A DNA stretch of 64,000 nt from an uncultured Clostridia bacterium (GTDB lineage Bacteria > Bacillota > Clostridia > Christensenellales > CAG-138), in assembly GCA_947168855.1 (NCBI GenBank), contig CAMVNO010000006.1:1-64000 (forward strand). The letters are read 5' to 3'. Position 1 is the first letter of the stretch, and every line of letters begins with the position of its first letter. The notes under the pieces were generated by a model. It was given only the letters and a program-made list of their open reading frames with translations. It was not told the DNA's origin and did not search any database. Below are positions 25,956 through 34,549 of this stretch, piece by piece. The translations under genes and the position numbers were made by a program.

Positions 25956-27305
25956 TCAGACGATGCCCTGCGCCAGCATGGCGTCCGCAACCTTCTTGAA
26001 GCCCGCGATGTTTGCGCCCGCAACCAGGTTGTAGCCGAGGCCGCACTCTTCCGCCGCTTCCATGGAAGCCTTGTGGATGTTGACCATGATGCTGTGGAGC
26101 TTCGCATCGACTTCCTCTGCGCTCCATGCGAGACGCTCGGAGTTCTGGCTCATTTCGAGACCGGAGACCGCAACGCCGCCCGCGTTGACCGCCTTGGACG
26201 GAGCAACGACCATGCCCTTCTGCTCCATGAGGAAGAAGAGCGCATCGTTCGTCGTCGGCATGTTCGCGACTTCGATGTAGTACTTGACGCCGTTTGCCGC
26301 GATCTTTTCCGCGGAATCCATGTGCACGTCGTTCTGCATTGCGCACGGCATGACGATGTCAACCTTGCGGCCGAAGGGCTTCTCGCCCGGGAAGAACTCG
26401 ACGCCGAACTTGTCCGCATAGTCCTGCACGCGGTTGCGGCGGGATGCGTTCATCTCGAGCATGTAGTTGATCTTCTCCTCGGTGACGACGCCGTCCGGAT
26501 CGTAGATGTAGCCGTCCGGGCCGGAGAGCGTGACGACCTTTGCGCCGAGCTGAGCCGCCTTCTTGGTGACGCCCCATGCAACATTGCCGAAGCCGGAGAC
26601 CGCGATGGTCTTGCCTTCGATCGTGTCATTCTGATGCTTCAGAACTTCGCAGAGGTAGTAAACCGCGCCGTAACCGGTCGCTTCCGGACGAATGAGGGAA
26701 CCGCCGAAGCTGAGGCCCTTGCCGGTGAGAACGCCGTTCTCGTACGCATTGCGGATGCGCTTGTACTGACCGAACATGTAGCCGATCTCACGACCGCCGA
26801 CGCCCATGTCGCCTGCCGGAACGTCCACGTTCGGACCGATGTGACGATAGAGCTCAGTCATGAAGCTCTGGCAGAAACGCATGATCTCGCGATCGCTCTT
26901 GCCGGTCGGATCAAAGTCCGCGCCGCCCTTGCCGCCGCCCATCGGGAGCGAGGTCAGGCTGTTCTTGAAGGTCTGCTCGAAGCCGAGGAACTTCATGACG
27001 GACAGGTTGACGTTCTTGTTGAAACGGATGCCGCCCTTGTACGGTCCGATCGCGCTGTTGAACTGCACGCGGAAGCCGCGGTTGATGCGGACAACGCCCT
27101 GATCGTCGATCCACGGTACGCGGAACTCGATGACGCGCTCCGGCTCCACCATGCGCTCAAGAAGACCGTTCGCTTCATATTCGGGATGACGGGAAACGAT
27201 GACTTCGAGGGATTTCAGAACTTCTTCAACGGTCTGAAGGAATTCCGGCTCGTTCTTGTCGCGGCGTTCGACGTCCGCGAGGACACGTTCGATATAGCTG
27301 TTCAT
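25956..27305 (-). CDS. gdhA: Glutamate dehydrogenase (probably NADP-type, hexameric)
   Basis: Interconverts 2-oxoglutarate plus ammonia and glutamate. 449 residues, as in the bacterial hexameric class. Substrate-site motifs are PYKGGIRF, MGGGKGG (catalytic Lys) and PAGDMGVGGRE; the Rossmann motif is VSGFGNVAWG. The ATG at 27305 follows CGGAGGAGC. NADP preference is inferred from overall similarity to short-chain NADP enzymes. Monocistronic, with its own promoter and terminator. Confidence 0.96.
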   Translation of the reverse strand: MNSYIERVLADVERRDKNEPEFLQTVEEVLKSLEVIVSRHPEYEANGLLERMVEPERVIEFRVPWIDDQGVVRINRGFRVQFNSAIGPYKGGIRFNKNVNLSVMKFLGFEQTFKNSLTSLPMGGGKGGADFDPTGKSDREIMRFCQSFMTELYRHIGPNVDVPAGDMGVGGREIGYMFGQYKRIRNAYENGVLTGKGLSFGGSLIRPEATGYGAVYYLCEVLKHQNDTIEGKTIAVSGFGNVAWGVTKKAAQLGAKVVTLSGPDGYIYDPDGVVTEEKINYMLEMNASRRNRVQDYADKFGVEFFPGEKPFGRKVDIVMPCAMQNDVHMDSAEKIAANGVKYYIEVANMPTTNDALFFLMEQKGMVVAPSKAVNAGGVAVSGLEMSQNSERLAWSAEEVDAKLHSIMVNIHKASMEAAEECGLGYNLVAGANIAGFKKVADAMLAQGIV

Positions 27306-27328
27306 AGCTCCTCCGATAATAGTTATTT

Positions 27329-27343
27329 TTGGGAAATTCCCAA
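27329..27343. promoter_or_regulatory. Palindrome at the gdhA transcription start
   Basis: TTGGGAA-N-TTCCCAA, a perfect 7-1-7 palindrome 8 bases downstream of the gdhA -10, where the transcript should start. The position suits a repressor operator for nitrogen or carbon control. Confidence 0.55.
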
Positions 27344-27350
27344 CAGATTT

Positions 27351-27378
27351 ATGATACCACAATGCGCCTAAAAGTCAA
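27351..27378 (-). promoter_or_regulatory. gdhA promoter
   Basis: TTGACT (27373-27378) and TATCAT (27351-27356), 16-bp spacer on the minus strand. Confidence 0.75.
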
Positions 27379-27513
27379 CCGACGGACCCGCCGTTTTCCC
27401 CGCAAAAGCAGAATATATTTTTCCGCGCAACCGCATGCGCCGCAGCCGCAATGCGTGCGGCTGCGGCGCGGTGAAATCTGCCTGCAAAGCGGATATCACC
27501 CGATCGGCGGAAT

Positions 27514-28986
27514 TCATTCCGCCGAGCGGATCAAAAGCACCGGCGTGCCCTCGCGGATCGGTTCCGAAAGCGTCGGATTGCAGGCACGAACGCGCGCGGT
27601 CGGTACGCCGAAGCGCTTGCCGATCGAAAACAGCGTTTCGTCGGGATCGGCAAACCACACGAGCATTCCGCAGTCCGTTTCGCACGGAACGCCCGGCTGA
27701 AGCTCCGGCACATGATCGAACGCGATCTCGCGGTACCACTCCGTTTCGACCGAGACCGAAACGGAAAGCGCCACGGTGCGTCCGCCGCCGGACAGCGCCG
27801 CGTCAAACGCGCGCACACGCACGATCGGCAGCGTTCCTTTCGCCTCCGTATCGAACGACAGCGGCAGCTCGTGGGTGAAGCTCTGCTTCATGCCGTCGTC
27901 GTCGCGGTAAACGACCGTGACCGCCAGCACGCCCTCAATCAGTCCCCTGCCTTCCTCGGTCGCAACGCGCGTGACCGCCGGGCGCAGCGCCGCGTACAGC
28001 GGCAGATACGCATCCTTCATGTGCGACGGCACCGGGACGGTCTCGTTGAGCTGCACGGTCTGGCTCCACGCGCCCTCGTAATTTTCCGCCCGTGCATGGC
28101 GGATCTCGCAGGAAAAATCGTTTGCCGCGTCGTATGCGTCGGTCAGGATCCGCTGCGTTTCCGAGGTGCAGCCGTACACGCCGATCGACAGCGCCGCGTC
28201 AACCGTCGCCGCGCCTTCCTCCTCGACCGTGACCGACAGCGCGGTCAGCGTTGCCGAGCTGAATGCGTTCTCGCCCGGTTCACAGGCGATCACGTCGGAA
28301 AACGGAACCGAATACTGCTCCTTTTTGATCCCGCCGTCCGCCGCACCGTACAGCACGCACAGCCGCAGCTCGCCCTGCGGCAGCATGCCTTCGGTGCTCT
28401 TCACAAGCCCGTTTATAAGCGGCGTCGCGCTTGCCTTGATCACCGTCATGCCGCGCGGCGCGTCGATCGGCTCGCTGATCCGGAGACTGTGCGCGCCCAG
28501 AAGCGTGCGTTTCCTGAGCGTCACCGACGCGGTCCTCAGTTCCGCGTCGCGTGCGTCGTCCAGTCCCGTGATGCAGGGGATCTGCGCGGGTGCAAAGACC
28601 GCCGCGCGAAGCTGCACCGTCGCCTGCATTCTGAGTCCTCCGTCCTCGCGCTTGACGCTGCACGCCGGGATCTCTGCGGAAACGCGCGCCGTCATATCGG
28701 GCGTGACGCCCTCCATGCGGATCGTGTGCGAGAACTCCGCCGCCGCCTCGAACGCGTACGGCAGCCGGTCCGCGCTCTCCACCGTGGGTTTTAGGGTCAT
28801 CGTGCCGGTCACGACGATCGCGCCGTCACGGCAGCTGATCTCGTCGACCGTCGCTTCGCTCTCCGCGGAGAGCACGCGTTCCAGCGTCTTTCCCTGCGGC
28901 AGCGGGATCGCGCTCTCCATCTGTGCCTGCGCCGTCGCCTCCCCGAACAGCGTTTCGGTCAAAAGCGTCGTTTTTCGTATCTCCAT
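27514..28986 (-). CDS. SPOCS (DUF3794)/LysM protein, SipL-like
   Basis: 490 residues. Three repeats of the SPOCS/DUF3794 fold are suggested by recurring blocks (EISCRDGAIVVTGTM, SGLLPQGE-like and EEGRGLIEGVLAVTV). The C-terminus is a LysM domain (DETLFSIGKRFGVPTARVRACNP). The same layout is seen in SipL, which in Clostridioides partners SpoIVA in building the spore coat. The ATG at 28986 has AGGAGTG upstream; the longer track ORF is rejected because it runs through the divergent promoter. It supports a spore-forming host. No sporulation-type promoter could be placed with confidence. Confidence 0.85.
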   Translation of the reverse strand: MEIRKTTLLTETLFGEATAQAQMESAIPLPQGKTLERVLSAESEATVDEISCRDGAIVVTGTMTLKPTVESADRLPYAFEAAAEFSHTIRMEGVTPDMTARVSAEIPACSVKREDGGLRMQATVQLRAAVFAPAQIPCITGLDDARDAELRTASVTLRKRTLLGAHSLRISEPIDAPRGMTVIKASATPLINGLVKSTEGMLPQGELRLCVLYGAADGGIKKEQYSVPFSDVIACEPGENAFSSATLTALSVTVEEEGAATVDAALSIGVYGCTSETQRILTDAYDAANDFSCEIRHARAENYEGAWSQTVQLNETVPVPSHMKDAYLPLYAALRPAVTRVATEEGRGLIEGVLAVTVVYRDDDGMKQSFTHELPLSFDTEAKGTLPIVRVRAFDAALSGGGRTVALSVSVSVETEWYREIAFDHVPELQPGVPCETDCGMLVWFADPDETLFSIGKRFGVPTARVRACNPTLSEPIREGTPVLLIRSAE

Positions 28987-29042
28987 GTCGAACACTCCTT
29001 TTTGATCTTCTCTGCAAAAGATATGCGGACCGAAGCCGAAAC

Positions 29043-29071
29043 TTGCGTTTTTCATGCATTCGGGATATAAT
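29043..29071 (+). promoter_or_regulatory. Promoter of the ModE-like/dapF-like operon
   Basis: TTGCGT (29043-29048) and TATAAT (29066-29071), 17-bp spacer, 33 bases before the ATG. Confidence 0.82.
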
Positions 29072-29104
29072 GATATACGAAATAGTCTGCGAAGGAGGCA
29101 ATCC

Positions 29105-29455
29105 ATGACGAACAAACTGCGCTATACGCTGATGCTGCGCGTATACGGCGAGGAAAAGATCTTCGGTCCCGGCATTGCGGAGCTCCTTGAGCGCGTGGAC
29201 GAGACGCACTCGCTCCGGAAGGCGACGATGGACATGGGCATGGCGTACTCGAAGGCGTGGCGCATCGTCAAGACCGCCGAGAACGCGCTTGGCTTTGCGC
29301 TGCTCGATTCCTCCGTCGGCGGCAAGGGCGGCGGCAGCGCGCATCTCACCGAACGCGGACGGCGGTTTTTAACCGCGTACCGCCGGTTTGAATCGACGGT
29401 CCACGCTTACGCGGACGAGATTTTCGAAGAGATGTTCGGGGAGGATTCCGAATGA
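29105..29455 (+). CDS. ModE-type winged-helix regulator (DNA-binding domain only)
   Basis: 116 residues. The central part (ELLERVDETHSLRKATMDMGMAYSKAWRIV) is the LysR-like helix-turn-helix of ModE N-terminal domains, followed by the wing with a Gly-rich GGKGGGSAHLT stretch. There is no molybdate-binding MOP domain, so it is a short ModE-like protein whose signal is unknown. ATG 29105 follows GGAGG. It overlaps the dapF-like gene by 4 bases. Confidence 0.85.
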   Translation: MTNKLRYTLMLRVYGEEKIFGPGIAELLERVDETHSLRKATMDMGMAYSKAWRIVKTAENALGFALLDSSVGGKGGGSAHLTERGRRFLTAYRRFESTVHAYADEIFEEMFGEDSE

Positions 29456-30282
29456 AGTTTTTCAAGATGCACGAGCTCGGAAGCGATTTCGTGCTGTTCG
29501 ACGGCAGGGACGCCGAAGCGGTCGACTGGTCCGCGCTCGCCGGGAAGGTCTGCGACCGGCATACCGGCGTCGGGGCGGACGGCATGCTCGTTCTGCTGCG
29601 CTCCGCGATCGCGGACGTGCGCATGCGCTGCATCCGCCCGGACGGCTCGGAGACCGATCTGCGCGGCGACGGCATTCGCGCGTTCTCCCGCTACTGTTTT
29701 GAAAACGGCGTCGTGCGCGGAACGGCGTTTACCGTCGAGACCGGCGTAGGCGTGATGGAATCGCGCATCCTTCTGAAGGACGGCCGCACGGACGGCGTGC
29801 GCGTCGATATGGGCGAACCGATCCTCGACGCAAAGGACGTTCCCGTCCTTGTCGACGACCGCGCGATCGGCATGCTGCTGACCGTGCAGAACCGGTCGTT
29901 CTCCTTCTCCTCCGTCCGCTTCTGCGCGCCGCATACGATCGTGTTTGTCGACCGGATCAGTGAAGCCGATCTTCCAAAATACGGTCCGCTGATCGAATGC
30001 GACCCGCTGTTTCCCGAGCGCACGAACGTCGATTTTGTCGAGGTGCTCTCAAACGGACGGATCAAAATGCGCACCTGGAAACGCGGCGAGGGAGCTGTTC
30101 TCGCCTGCGGCACCGGCGCATGCGCCGCTGCGGTCGCCTGCGCGCTTTCCGGCAAGACCGACCGGACCGTTGCGGTCGAGATCGCGCTCGGCACGCTGCT
30201 TGTCGAATGGTCGGAAGCCGACGGGCACGTGTATCTGACCGGTCCGGCGGAAACGGTATTCTCCGGCGTGTGGAACAAGTAA
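29452..30282 (+). CDS. Diaminopimelate epimerase family protein lacking one catalytic Cys
   Basis: 276 residues with the overall DapF layout (KMHELGSDFVLFD, GVGADGMLVL, GEGAVLACGTGACA). DapF interconverts LL- and meso-diaminopimelate with two opposed cysteines. The second is present (Cys219 in ACGTG). The first, normally in DGSExxMCGNGIRC, is replaced: the sequence reads DGSETDLRGDGIRAF, with Arg71 in its place and Asp for Asn. The codon CGC is one base from TGC. The Asn of the N-terminal GND motif is Ser. As an epimerase it may be inactive, or act on another substrate with one Cys. A pseudogene is less likely because the frame and the rest are intact. Confidence 0.85.
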   Translation: MKFFKMHELGSDFVLFDGRDAEAVDWSALAGKVCDRHTGVGADGMLVLLRSAIADVRMRCIRPDGSETDLRGDGIRAFSRYCFENGVVRGTAFTVETGVGVMESRILLKDGRTDGVRVDMGEPILDAKDVPVLVDDRAIGMLLTVQNRSFSFSSVRFCAPHTIVFVDRISEADLPKYGPLIECDPLFPERTNVDFVEVLSNGRIKMRTWKRGEGAVLACGTGACAAAVACALSGKTDRTVAVEIALGTLLVEWSEADGHVYLTGPAETVFSGVWNK

Positions 30283-30376
30283 GCCGATGGTTTGCGCAAA
30301 TGCGCGGACTTTTCTGCAACCGAACCCGGATATGACCGGTATTCTATATGAAATGACAAACAAAGGAGAACCCACC

Positions 30377-31345
30377 ATGAAACGGATCATCCCGATCGCA
30401 CTTGCTCTGCTGCTTCTCTGCGCCGTTTTCGGCTGCTCGGGCAAAGCCGCCGCGCGCGAAGACGCCTATTATTCTAACAGCGCCGGTCAGTACTATGCTG
30501 ACGCGGCGTACGAGCCGGAATATGAACCCGAGCCCGCACCTATGGAAGCGGCATACGGCTTTGGCGAAGAATCCAAGACAAGCGCAAGCCAGTCCCCCGC
30601 GCTTTCGAACCGCAAGATCATCCGCAACGCGGATCTGACCGTGGAAACGCTGCAATTCGACGCTTTCCTCAATCAGCTTGCCGCATTCGTCGGCTCGTTC
30701 GGCGGCTATGTGGAATCCAGCAGCATCGGCGAGCGCGGATACCGCAACGGGCAGCAGCTCCATTACGCGTACTATACGATCCGTGTTCCGGCGGAACAGC
30801 TCGACGCGTTCCTGAACACGGTCTCCGATCTCGGCAACGTGATCTCTCTGAACACGGGACTGCGCGATGTTACGACGAACTATGTGGATTCCGAAAAGCA
30901 CCTCGAATCCCTGCGCATCGAGCAGCAGGCACTTTTGGATATCCTCGCCAAGGCGGAAACCGTCGAGGACATCATCACCGTGCAGGACCGTCTGACCTAT
31001 GTGCGCTACGAGATCGAGTCGTATGAAGCGATCCTGCGCACCTACGACGACCAGATCGCGCTGTCCTCCGTTTCGATCACCGTCAACGAAGTCGAGCGCG
31101 AAACGCCGGTCGAAAAGGAAACCTTCGGGCAGGAAGTCTCCCGCCGGTTCAACGAGAGCCTTTCGGACATCGGCGACAGCTGCAAGAACTTTGCCGCGGG
31201 ATTTTTGGGCAACTCACCGATCATTTTTGTGACGATCCTGATCCTCGGCGCGATCGTGCTGGTTGTCGTGCTCATCATCAGGGGCGTGAAGAAGCGTTAC
31301 GCAAAGAAGCAGGCAAAGGCGCAGAACAACGTCCCGAAAGAATAA
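30377..31345 (+). CDS. DUF4349 lipoprotein
   Basis: 322 residues. The signal peptide ends in a lipobox (CAVFGC), so it is anchored to the outer face of the membrane. An acidic Tyr/Glu/Pro-rich linker is followed by the DUF4349 region (IIRNADLTVET, TIRVPAEQLDAF, a coiled-coil around KHLESLRIEQQALLDIL) and a C-terminal membrane helix (IIFVTILILGAIVLVVVLII) with a basic tail. Membrane-anchored at both ends. ATG 30377 follows AAAGGAG. Function unknown. Confidence 0.88.
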   Translation: MKRIIPIALALLLLCAVFGCSGKAAAREDAYYSNSAGQYYADAAYEPEYEPEPAPMEAAYGFGEESKTSASQSPALSNRKIIRNADLTVETLQFDAFLNQLAAFVGSFGGYVESSSIGERGYRNGQQLHYAYYTIRVPAEQLDAFLNTVSDLGNVISLNTGLRDVTTNYVDSEKHLESLRIEQQALLDILAKAETVEDIITVQDRLTYVRYEIESYEAILRTYDDQIALSSVSITVNEVERETPVEKETFGQEVSRRFNESLSDIGDSCKNFAAGFLGNSPIIFVTILILGAIVLVVVLIIRGVKKRYAKKQAKAQNNVPKE

Positions 31346-31665
31346 CCTCCATCCTCTGTCCTCCCCTACATGCCAAGAAGCGACCCGGTTTCCGGGTCGC
31401 TTCGGACTGTCGTAAAAGGGGGCTGATCGTTTGCGGCGAGGAAATATAAAGGAATACTTGTCGGAAGAAAAGGCGTTATTTGCGCCTTTTCTTTTTATTG
31501 GTTCGCCGCAAACTATCCGCGTTTTCGCTCGTCGCATACCTAAGTATAGCTCCTCGCAAAGAACGCGAATTCTGTCCACCTTCCCGACAGCCTGATTCAG
31601 CGTGTCAAAAAGCTTTTGACACGCTGAAGCGACCCGGTTTCCGGGTCGCTTCGCTGTATTTTAGG
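31346..31665. repeat. Intergenic region with a duplicated hairpin and nested inverted repeats
   Basis: Two copies of the same 27-base hairpin (GAAGCGACCCGG with its complement) lie at 31377-31403 and 31626-31652. Between them are GTTTGCGGCGA (31429) with its exact complement at 31503, a terminator (31468-31496), and CAGCGTGTCAAAA with its complement (31598-31626). The region lies between convergent genes, with no ORF I can support. It may be a degenerate mobile or MITE-like element, or duplicated terminators. Confidence 0.75.
31468..31496 (+). terminator. Intrinsic terminator in the convergent region
   Basis: AAAAGGCG/CGCCTTTT around a 7-base loop, followed by CTTTTT. The A-rich left flank would let it work on the minus strand too. 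Confidence 0.8.
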
Positions 31666-32082
31666 TTACGCGCGGAAGACGCGCAAAAAGAGGCAGTAGG
31701 CGGCAAGCAGTCCGAAGGCAAGCCCGAGGAGCAGCCCGGCAGCCGCCGAGGGCAGACCGCGCTTTTCGGGGCTCTGGATGCGGGCAAGGATGCCCAGAAA
31801 GCCGAAGCAGCAGGCAAGCGGCGCGCAGAAGAACGTCGCCGCCGCGGTGCCGTACAGGATGCGAAGATCGAAGCCTATGAGCTTTCCCAAAAGCGTCAGC
31901 ATGCCGAATACGAACGTCGCAGCGCCGAACAGAAGCGCCGCCGCGCTGCGCCGGCAGGTTTTGCGCTCCGCCTCGGGCAGAGTCGGCTCCGGCTGTTCGG
32001 GGATCTCGAAGGTCGTGCCGCAGAAGGGACACGTCCGGATCTCCGCGTTTTCAAGCGGTTTTCCGCATTCAGGACAGAACAT
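31666..32082 (-). CDS. Zinc-ribbon membrane protein
   Basis: 138 residues. An N-terminal zinc ribbon (CPECGKPLENAEIRTCPFCG, four Cys) is followed by an acidic Pro-rich linker and three hydrophobic helices. It overlaps the upstream XRE regulator by 14 bases, so the two are coupled and the protein may act with that membrane-bound regulator. No specific family is recognised beyond the zinc-ribbon/DUF4190-like layout. Confidence 0.78.
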   Translation of the reverse strand: MFCPECGKPLENAEIRTCPFCGTTFEIPEQPEPTLPEAERKTCRRSAAALLFGAATFVFGMLTLLGKLIGFDLRILYGTAAATFFCAPLACCFGFLGILARIQSPEKRGLPSAAAGLLLGLAFGLLAAYCLFLRVFRA

Positions 32083-32698
32083 GGTCGGCTTCCTTTCGCG
32101 CCTTGTTGCGCTTTCTCACAAGCATCAGCACATACCACAGGATGACGAGCACCTGGAACACAGCGGCGACCATGAAGAGCATGGCGACCTTTTGGATGCC
32201 GCCGATCACGACGAACGAGATGTAGATCGCGCCGCACAGGGTCCAGACGAGCCCGGACACCGAAAGCGCCTGCCAAAGGAGATTGCTCCACTTGTGGCTG
32301 AACACAACGAGCAGGATCATGCTGACCGGGATCGCGTAAATGAACGCAAGCCAGCCCACCCGGACCTTTGCAAGATAGCAGATGAAGAAGCCGATCGCGG
32401 CGATAAAGAACACGAGCCCGATCGAGATCAGCGTGATGATGATATGGCGGCTTTTCTGCTCCGCCTGCGAGCGGACCAGCGGTCCCTCGCGCAGGAACGA
32501 ATCGAGCGGCACGTCATAGAGATCGGCAAGCTTGCACAGCACCAGAAGGTCCGGCATGCCGTCTCCCCGCTCCCATTTCGAGATGGATTTATCCGAGTAA
32601 TTCAGCTTCTCGGCAAGCTCCGCCTGCGTAAGCCCCGCGCGTTTGCGGTATGCCGTCAGCTTTTCCGCAAGCACGGTGCGGATTCTGTTTTCTTCCAT
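32069..32698 (-). CDS. XRE-family regulator with membrane domain
   Basis: 209 residues. The N-terminal helix-turn-helix (AGLTQAELAEKLNYSDKSISKWERG) is a standard XRE domain. The C-terminal two thirds hold about four membrane helices, so the DNA-binding part is tethered to the membrane, probably as an envelope-signal sensor. ATG 32698 follows TTGAGG and is preferred over 32710. First gene of a two-gene unit with the zinc-ribbon protein. Confidence 0.9.
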   Translation of the reverse strand: MEENRIRTVLAEKLTAYRKRAGLTQAELAEKLNYSDKSISKWERGDGMPDLLVLCKLADLYDVPLDSFLREGPLVRSQAEQKSRHIIITLISIGLVFFIAAIGFFICYLAKVRVGWLAFIYAIPVSMILLVVFSHKWSNLLWQALSVSGLVWTLCGAIYISFVVIGGIQKVAMLFMVAAVFQVLVILWYVLMLVRKRNKARKEADHVLS

Positions 32699-32833
32699 AT
32701 TGAACCTCAAAACGCCCTGTCCGTCTGGATTCTACCCACAGTAGAGCCGTCATTCTCCATCTCTACCCAAGCGTTTTCGGGCGGCAGCCGCCTGCTCCTT
32801 CGGAATAGGGTGTATCATTTTCACGGTGTGTCT

Positions 32834-32862
32834 ATTATAATGGCAGATCGGATCGATTGCAA
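32834..32862 (-). promoter_or_regulatory. Promoter of the XRE regulator operon
   Basis: TTGCAA (32857-32862) and TATAAT (32834-32839), 17-bp spacer on the minus strand. The leader of about 130 bases contains GGCGGC/GCCGCC and GTAGAG/CTCTAC hairpins. Confidence 0.85.
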
Positions 32863-33200
32863 GAGCGAATTGCGTCAAACGAAGGTCGCAAATGCAAAAA
32901 AACCGTGTCTTTTCCCGTTTCGACGATTCGATTCCGCCGGGAAGCTGTCGTTCCGCATCGGACTGATCCCGCCTTGCCTGAAAACCGGCGCGAAAACGCG
33001 CCGTGCCGCTATTTTGTGCCGGAATATGCAGCAATCCGCTTATTCTATACATTTTCTGTATAAAAATTCCGTTTTTTCTTGCTTTTTTCGTATGTTTATG
33101 AGATAATATATTCGGCAGGTTGCTCCGATCCGAGGGACAGCATCACGCTTTGGGGGAAGCGCGGACCGATCCGCCGCAAACTGATAACGGAGGAAATCAT
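32863..33200. other. Divergent intergenic region before the symporter gene
   Basis: It holds a 6-5-6 inverted repeat (TATACA/TGTATA, 33046-33062) 16 bases upstream of the symporter -35, the symporter promoter and its leader. The rest (32863-33045) shows no gene. Confidence 0.6.
33079..33107 (+). promoter_or_regulatory. Promoter of the dicarboxylate/amino-acid symporter gene
   Basis: TTGCTT (33079-33084) and GATAAT (33102-33107), 17-bp spacer. The 90-base leader ends in CGGAGGAAA before the ATG. Confidence 0.72.
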
Positions 33201-34493
33201 ATGGAAACAACCCAACCGAAAAAGAAACGTTCCCTGCTGCCGCTGTGGATTCTGATCGGCATGTTCGCAGGCATCCTGGTAGGACTTTTGTGCCTGTGGC
33301 TCCCGAACTGGTTCAACCATCCGGAATGGAAAGAGCCGATGGTCAATTTCACGACGAACTGGCTGAAGCCGATCGGCGACATCTACATCAACCTGCTGAA
33401 GTTTTTGATCGTCCCTGTCGTTCTGATCTCGATCACCGCGGGCGTCATCTCGCTGGGCGACCTCAAGAAGGTCGGCAGCATCGGCATCAAGACCTTCCTC
33501 TACTACCTCTGCACGACCGCGATCGCCGTCGTCGTCGGTCTTGTGATCGTCAATTTCTTCAAGGGATCGTTCCCCGCGCTGCCGGGCGCAAACCTCACCG
33601 AGCTTGAATATCAGGCAAAGGAAGCGCCGAAGGTAATGGACGTCATCAAGGGCATCTTCCCCGATAACGCCCTGAAGCCGCTCGTCAACGCAGACATGCT
33701 GCCGGTCATCTGCATCGCGATCTTCCTCGGCGCGGGCATCCTTGCCGTCGGCAAGAAGGCCGATCCGATCACGAACCTGGTCAACGCCGCGAACGAAGTC
33801 GTCATCAAGATCCTCATGATGATCATCAAGATCACGCCGATCGGCGTCTTCTGCCTGATGGCGAATGTCGTTGCGGTCAACGGTCCGATGATCATCGGCT
33901 CGCTTGCGCTGGTCATCGGCGTCGCGTATCTCGCCTATCTCGTACACATCATCGTCGTGTACGGTCTCAGCATGCAGTTTCTGAGCCGCATGAACCCGTT
34001 CAAGTTCTTCCGCGGCATGATGCCCGCGATGATCACGGCGTTCACCACCACGTCCTCGAACGCCACGCTGCCGGTCAACCTCGAATGCTGCACGGAGCTC
34101 GGCGCGGATAAGGGCGTCACGTCCTTCGTTCTGCCGCTCGGCGCAACGATCAACATGGACGGCACCGCGATCTATCAAGCGGTCGCCGCGGTCTTCATCG
34201 CAAGCTGCTACGGCATGAACCTGACGTTCGGACAAATGGCGCAGATCGTTCTGACCGCCGTGCTCGCCTCCATCGGCACCGCGGGCGTTTCCGGCGCGGG
34301 TCCGATCATGCTTGCCATGGTCCTTGCGCAGATCGGCGTTCCGGTCGAGGGCATCGCGCTGATCATCGGCGTCGACAAGATCTTCGACATGGGCCGCACC
34401 ACGCTGAACATCACGGGCGACGCGACCTGCGCGATCTGGATCTCACGTCTCGAACAGCGCAAAGCCGCAAAGAAAGCCGTAAAGCAGTTGTAA
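33201..34493 (+). CDS. Dicarboxylate/amino acid:cation symporter (DAACS)
   Basis: 430 residues with about eight helices and the two re-entrant loops of GltPh/DctA-type carriers. The Ser-rich hairpin is TTSSNATLP, the TM7 motif NMDGTAIYQ marks the cation/substrate site, and GAGP plus the late DMGRTTLNITGDA segment complete the core. It probably imports glutamate, aspartate or C4-dicarboxylates with Na+ or H+. ATG 33201 follows GGAGG. Single-gene unit with its own promoter and terminator. Confidence 0.95.
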   Translation: METTQPKKKRSLLPLWILIGMFAGILVGLLCLWLPNWFNHPEWKEPMVNFTTNWLKPIGDIYINLLKFLIVPVVLISITAGVISLGDLKKVGSIGIKTFLYYLCTTAIAVVVGLVIVNFFKGSFPALPGANLTELEYQAKEAPKVMDVIKGIFPDNALKPLVNADMLPVICIAIFLGAGILAVGKKADPITNLVNAANEVVIKILMMIIKITPIGVFCLMANVVAVNGPMIIGSLALVIGVAYLAYLVHIIVVYGLSMQFLSRMNPFKFFRGMMPAMITAFTTTSSNATLPVNLECCTELGADKGVTSFVLPLGATINMDGTAIYQAVAAVFIASCYGMNLTFGQMAQIVLTAVLASIGTAGVSGAGPIMLAMVLAQIGVPVEGIALIIGVDKIFDMGRTTLNITGDATCAIWISRLEQRKAAKKAVKQL

Positions 34494-34507
34494 TTTCCCA
34501 AACGACG

Positions 34508-34538
34508 AACGGCACGGAAGCGCTTCCGTGCCGTTTTT
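34508..34538 (+). terminator. Terminator after the symporter gene
   Basis: A 28-base near-perfect palindrome (AACGGCACGGAAGC and complement) runs into five T residues. It also ends 12 bases from the stop of the convergent CofE-like gene and may serve both. Confidence 0.92.
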
Positions 34539-34549
34539 GTATGCGGAGC

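Noticed and set aside
29452-30282. dapF-like gene as a pseudogene
   Set aside because: The frame, length and other motifs are intact and it is translationally coupled to its neighbour, so loss of one Cys is treated as a change of function rather than decay.
32699-32830. Glycine riboswitch in the XRE regulator leader
   Set aside because: CCGAAGGAGCA resembles the glycine aptamer core, but the GGAGAGA and CAGGCAAAAGGAC elements are missing and the downstream gene does not fit.
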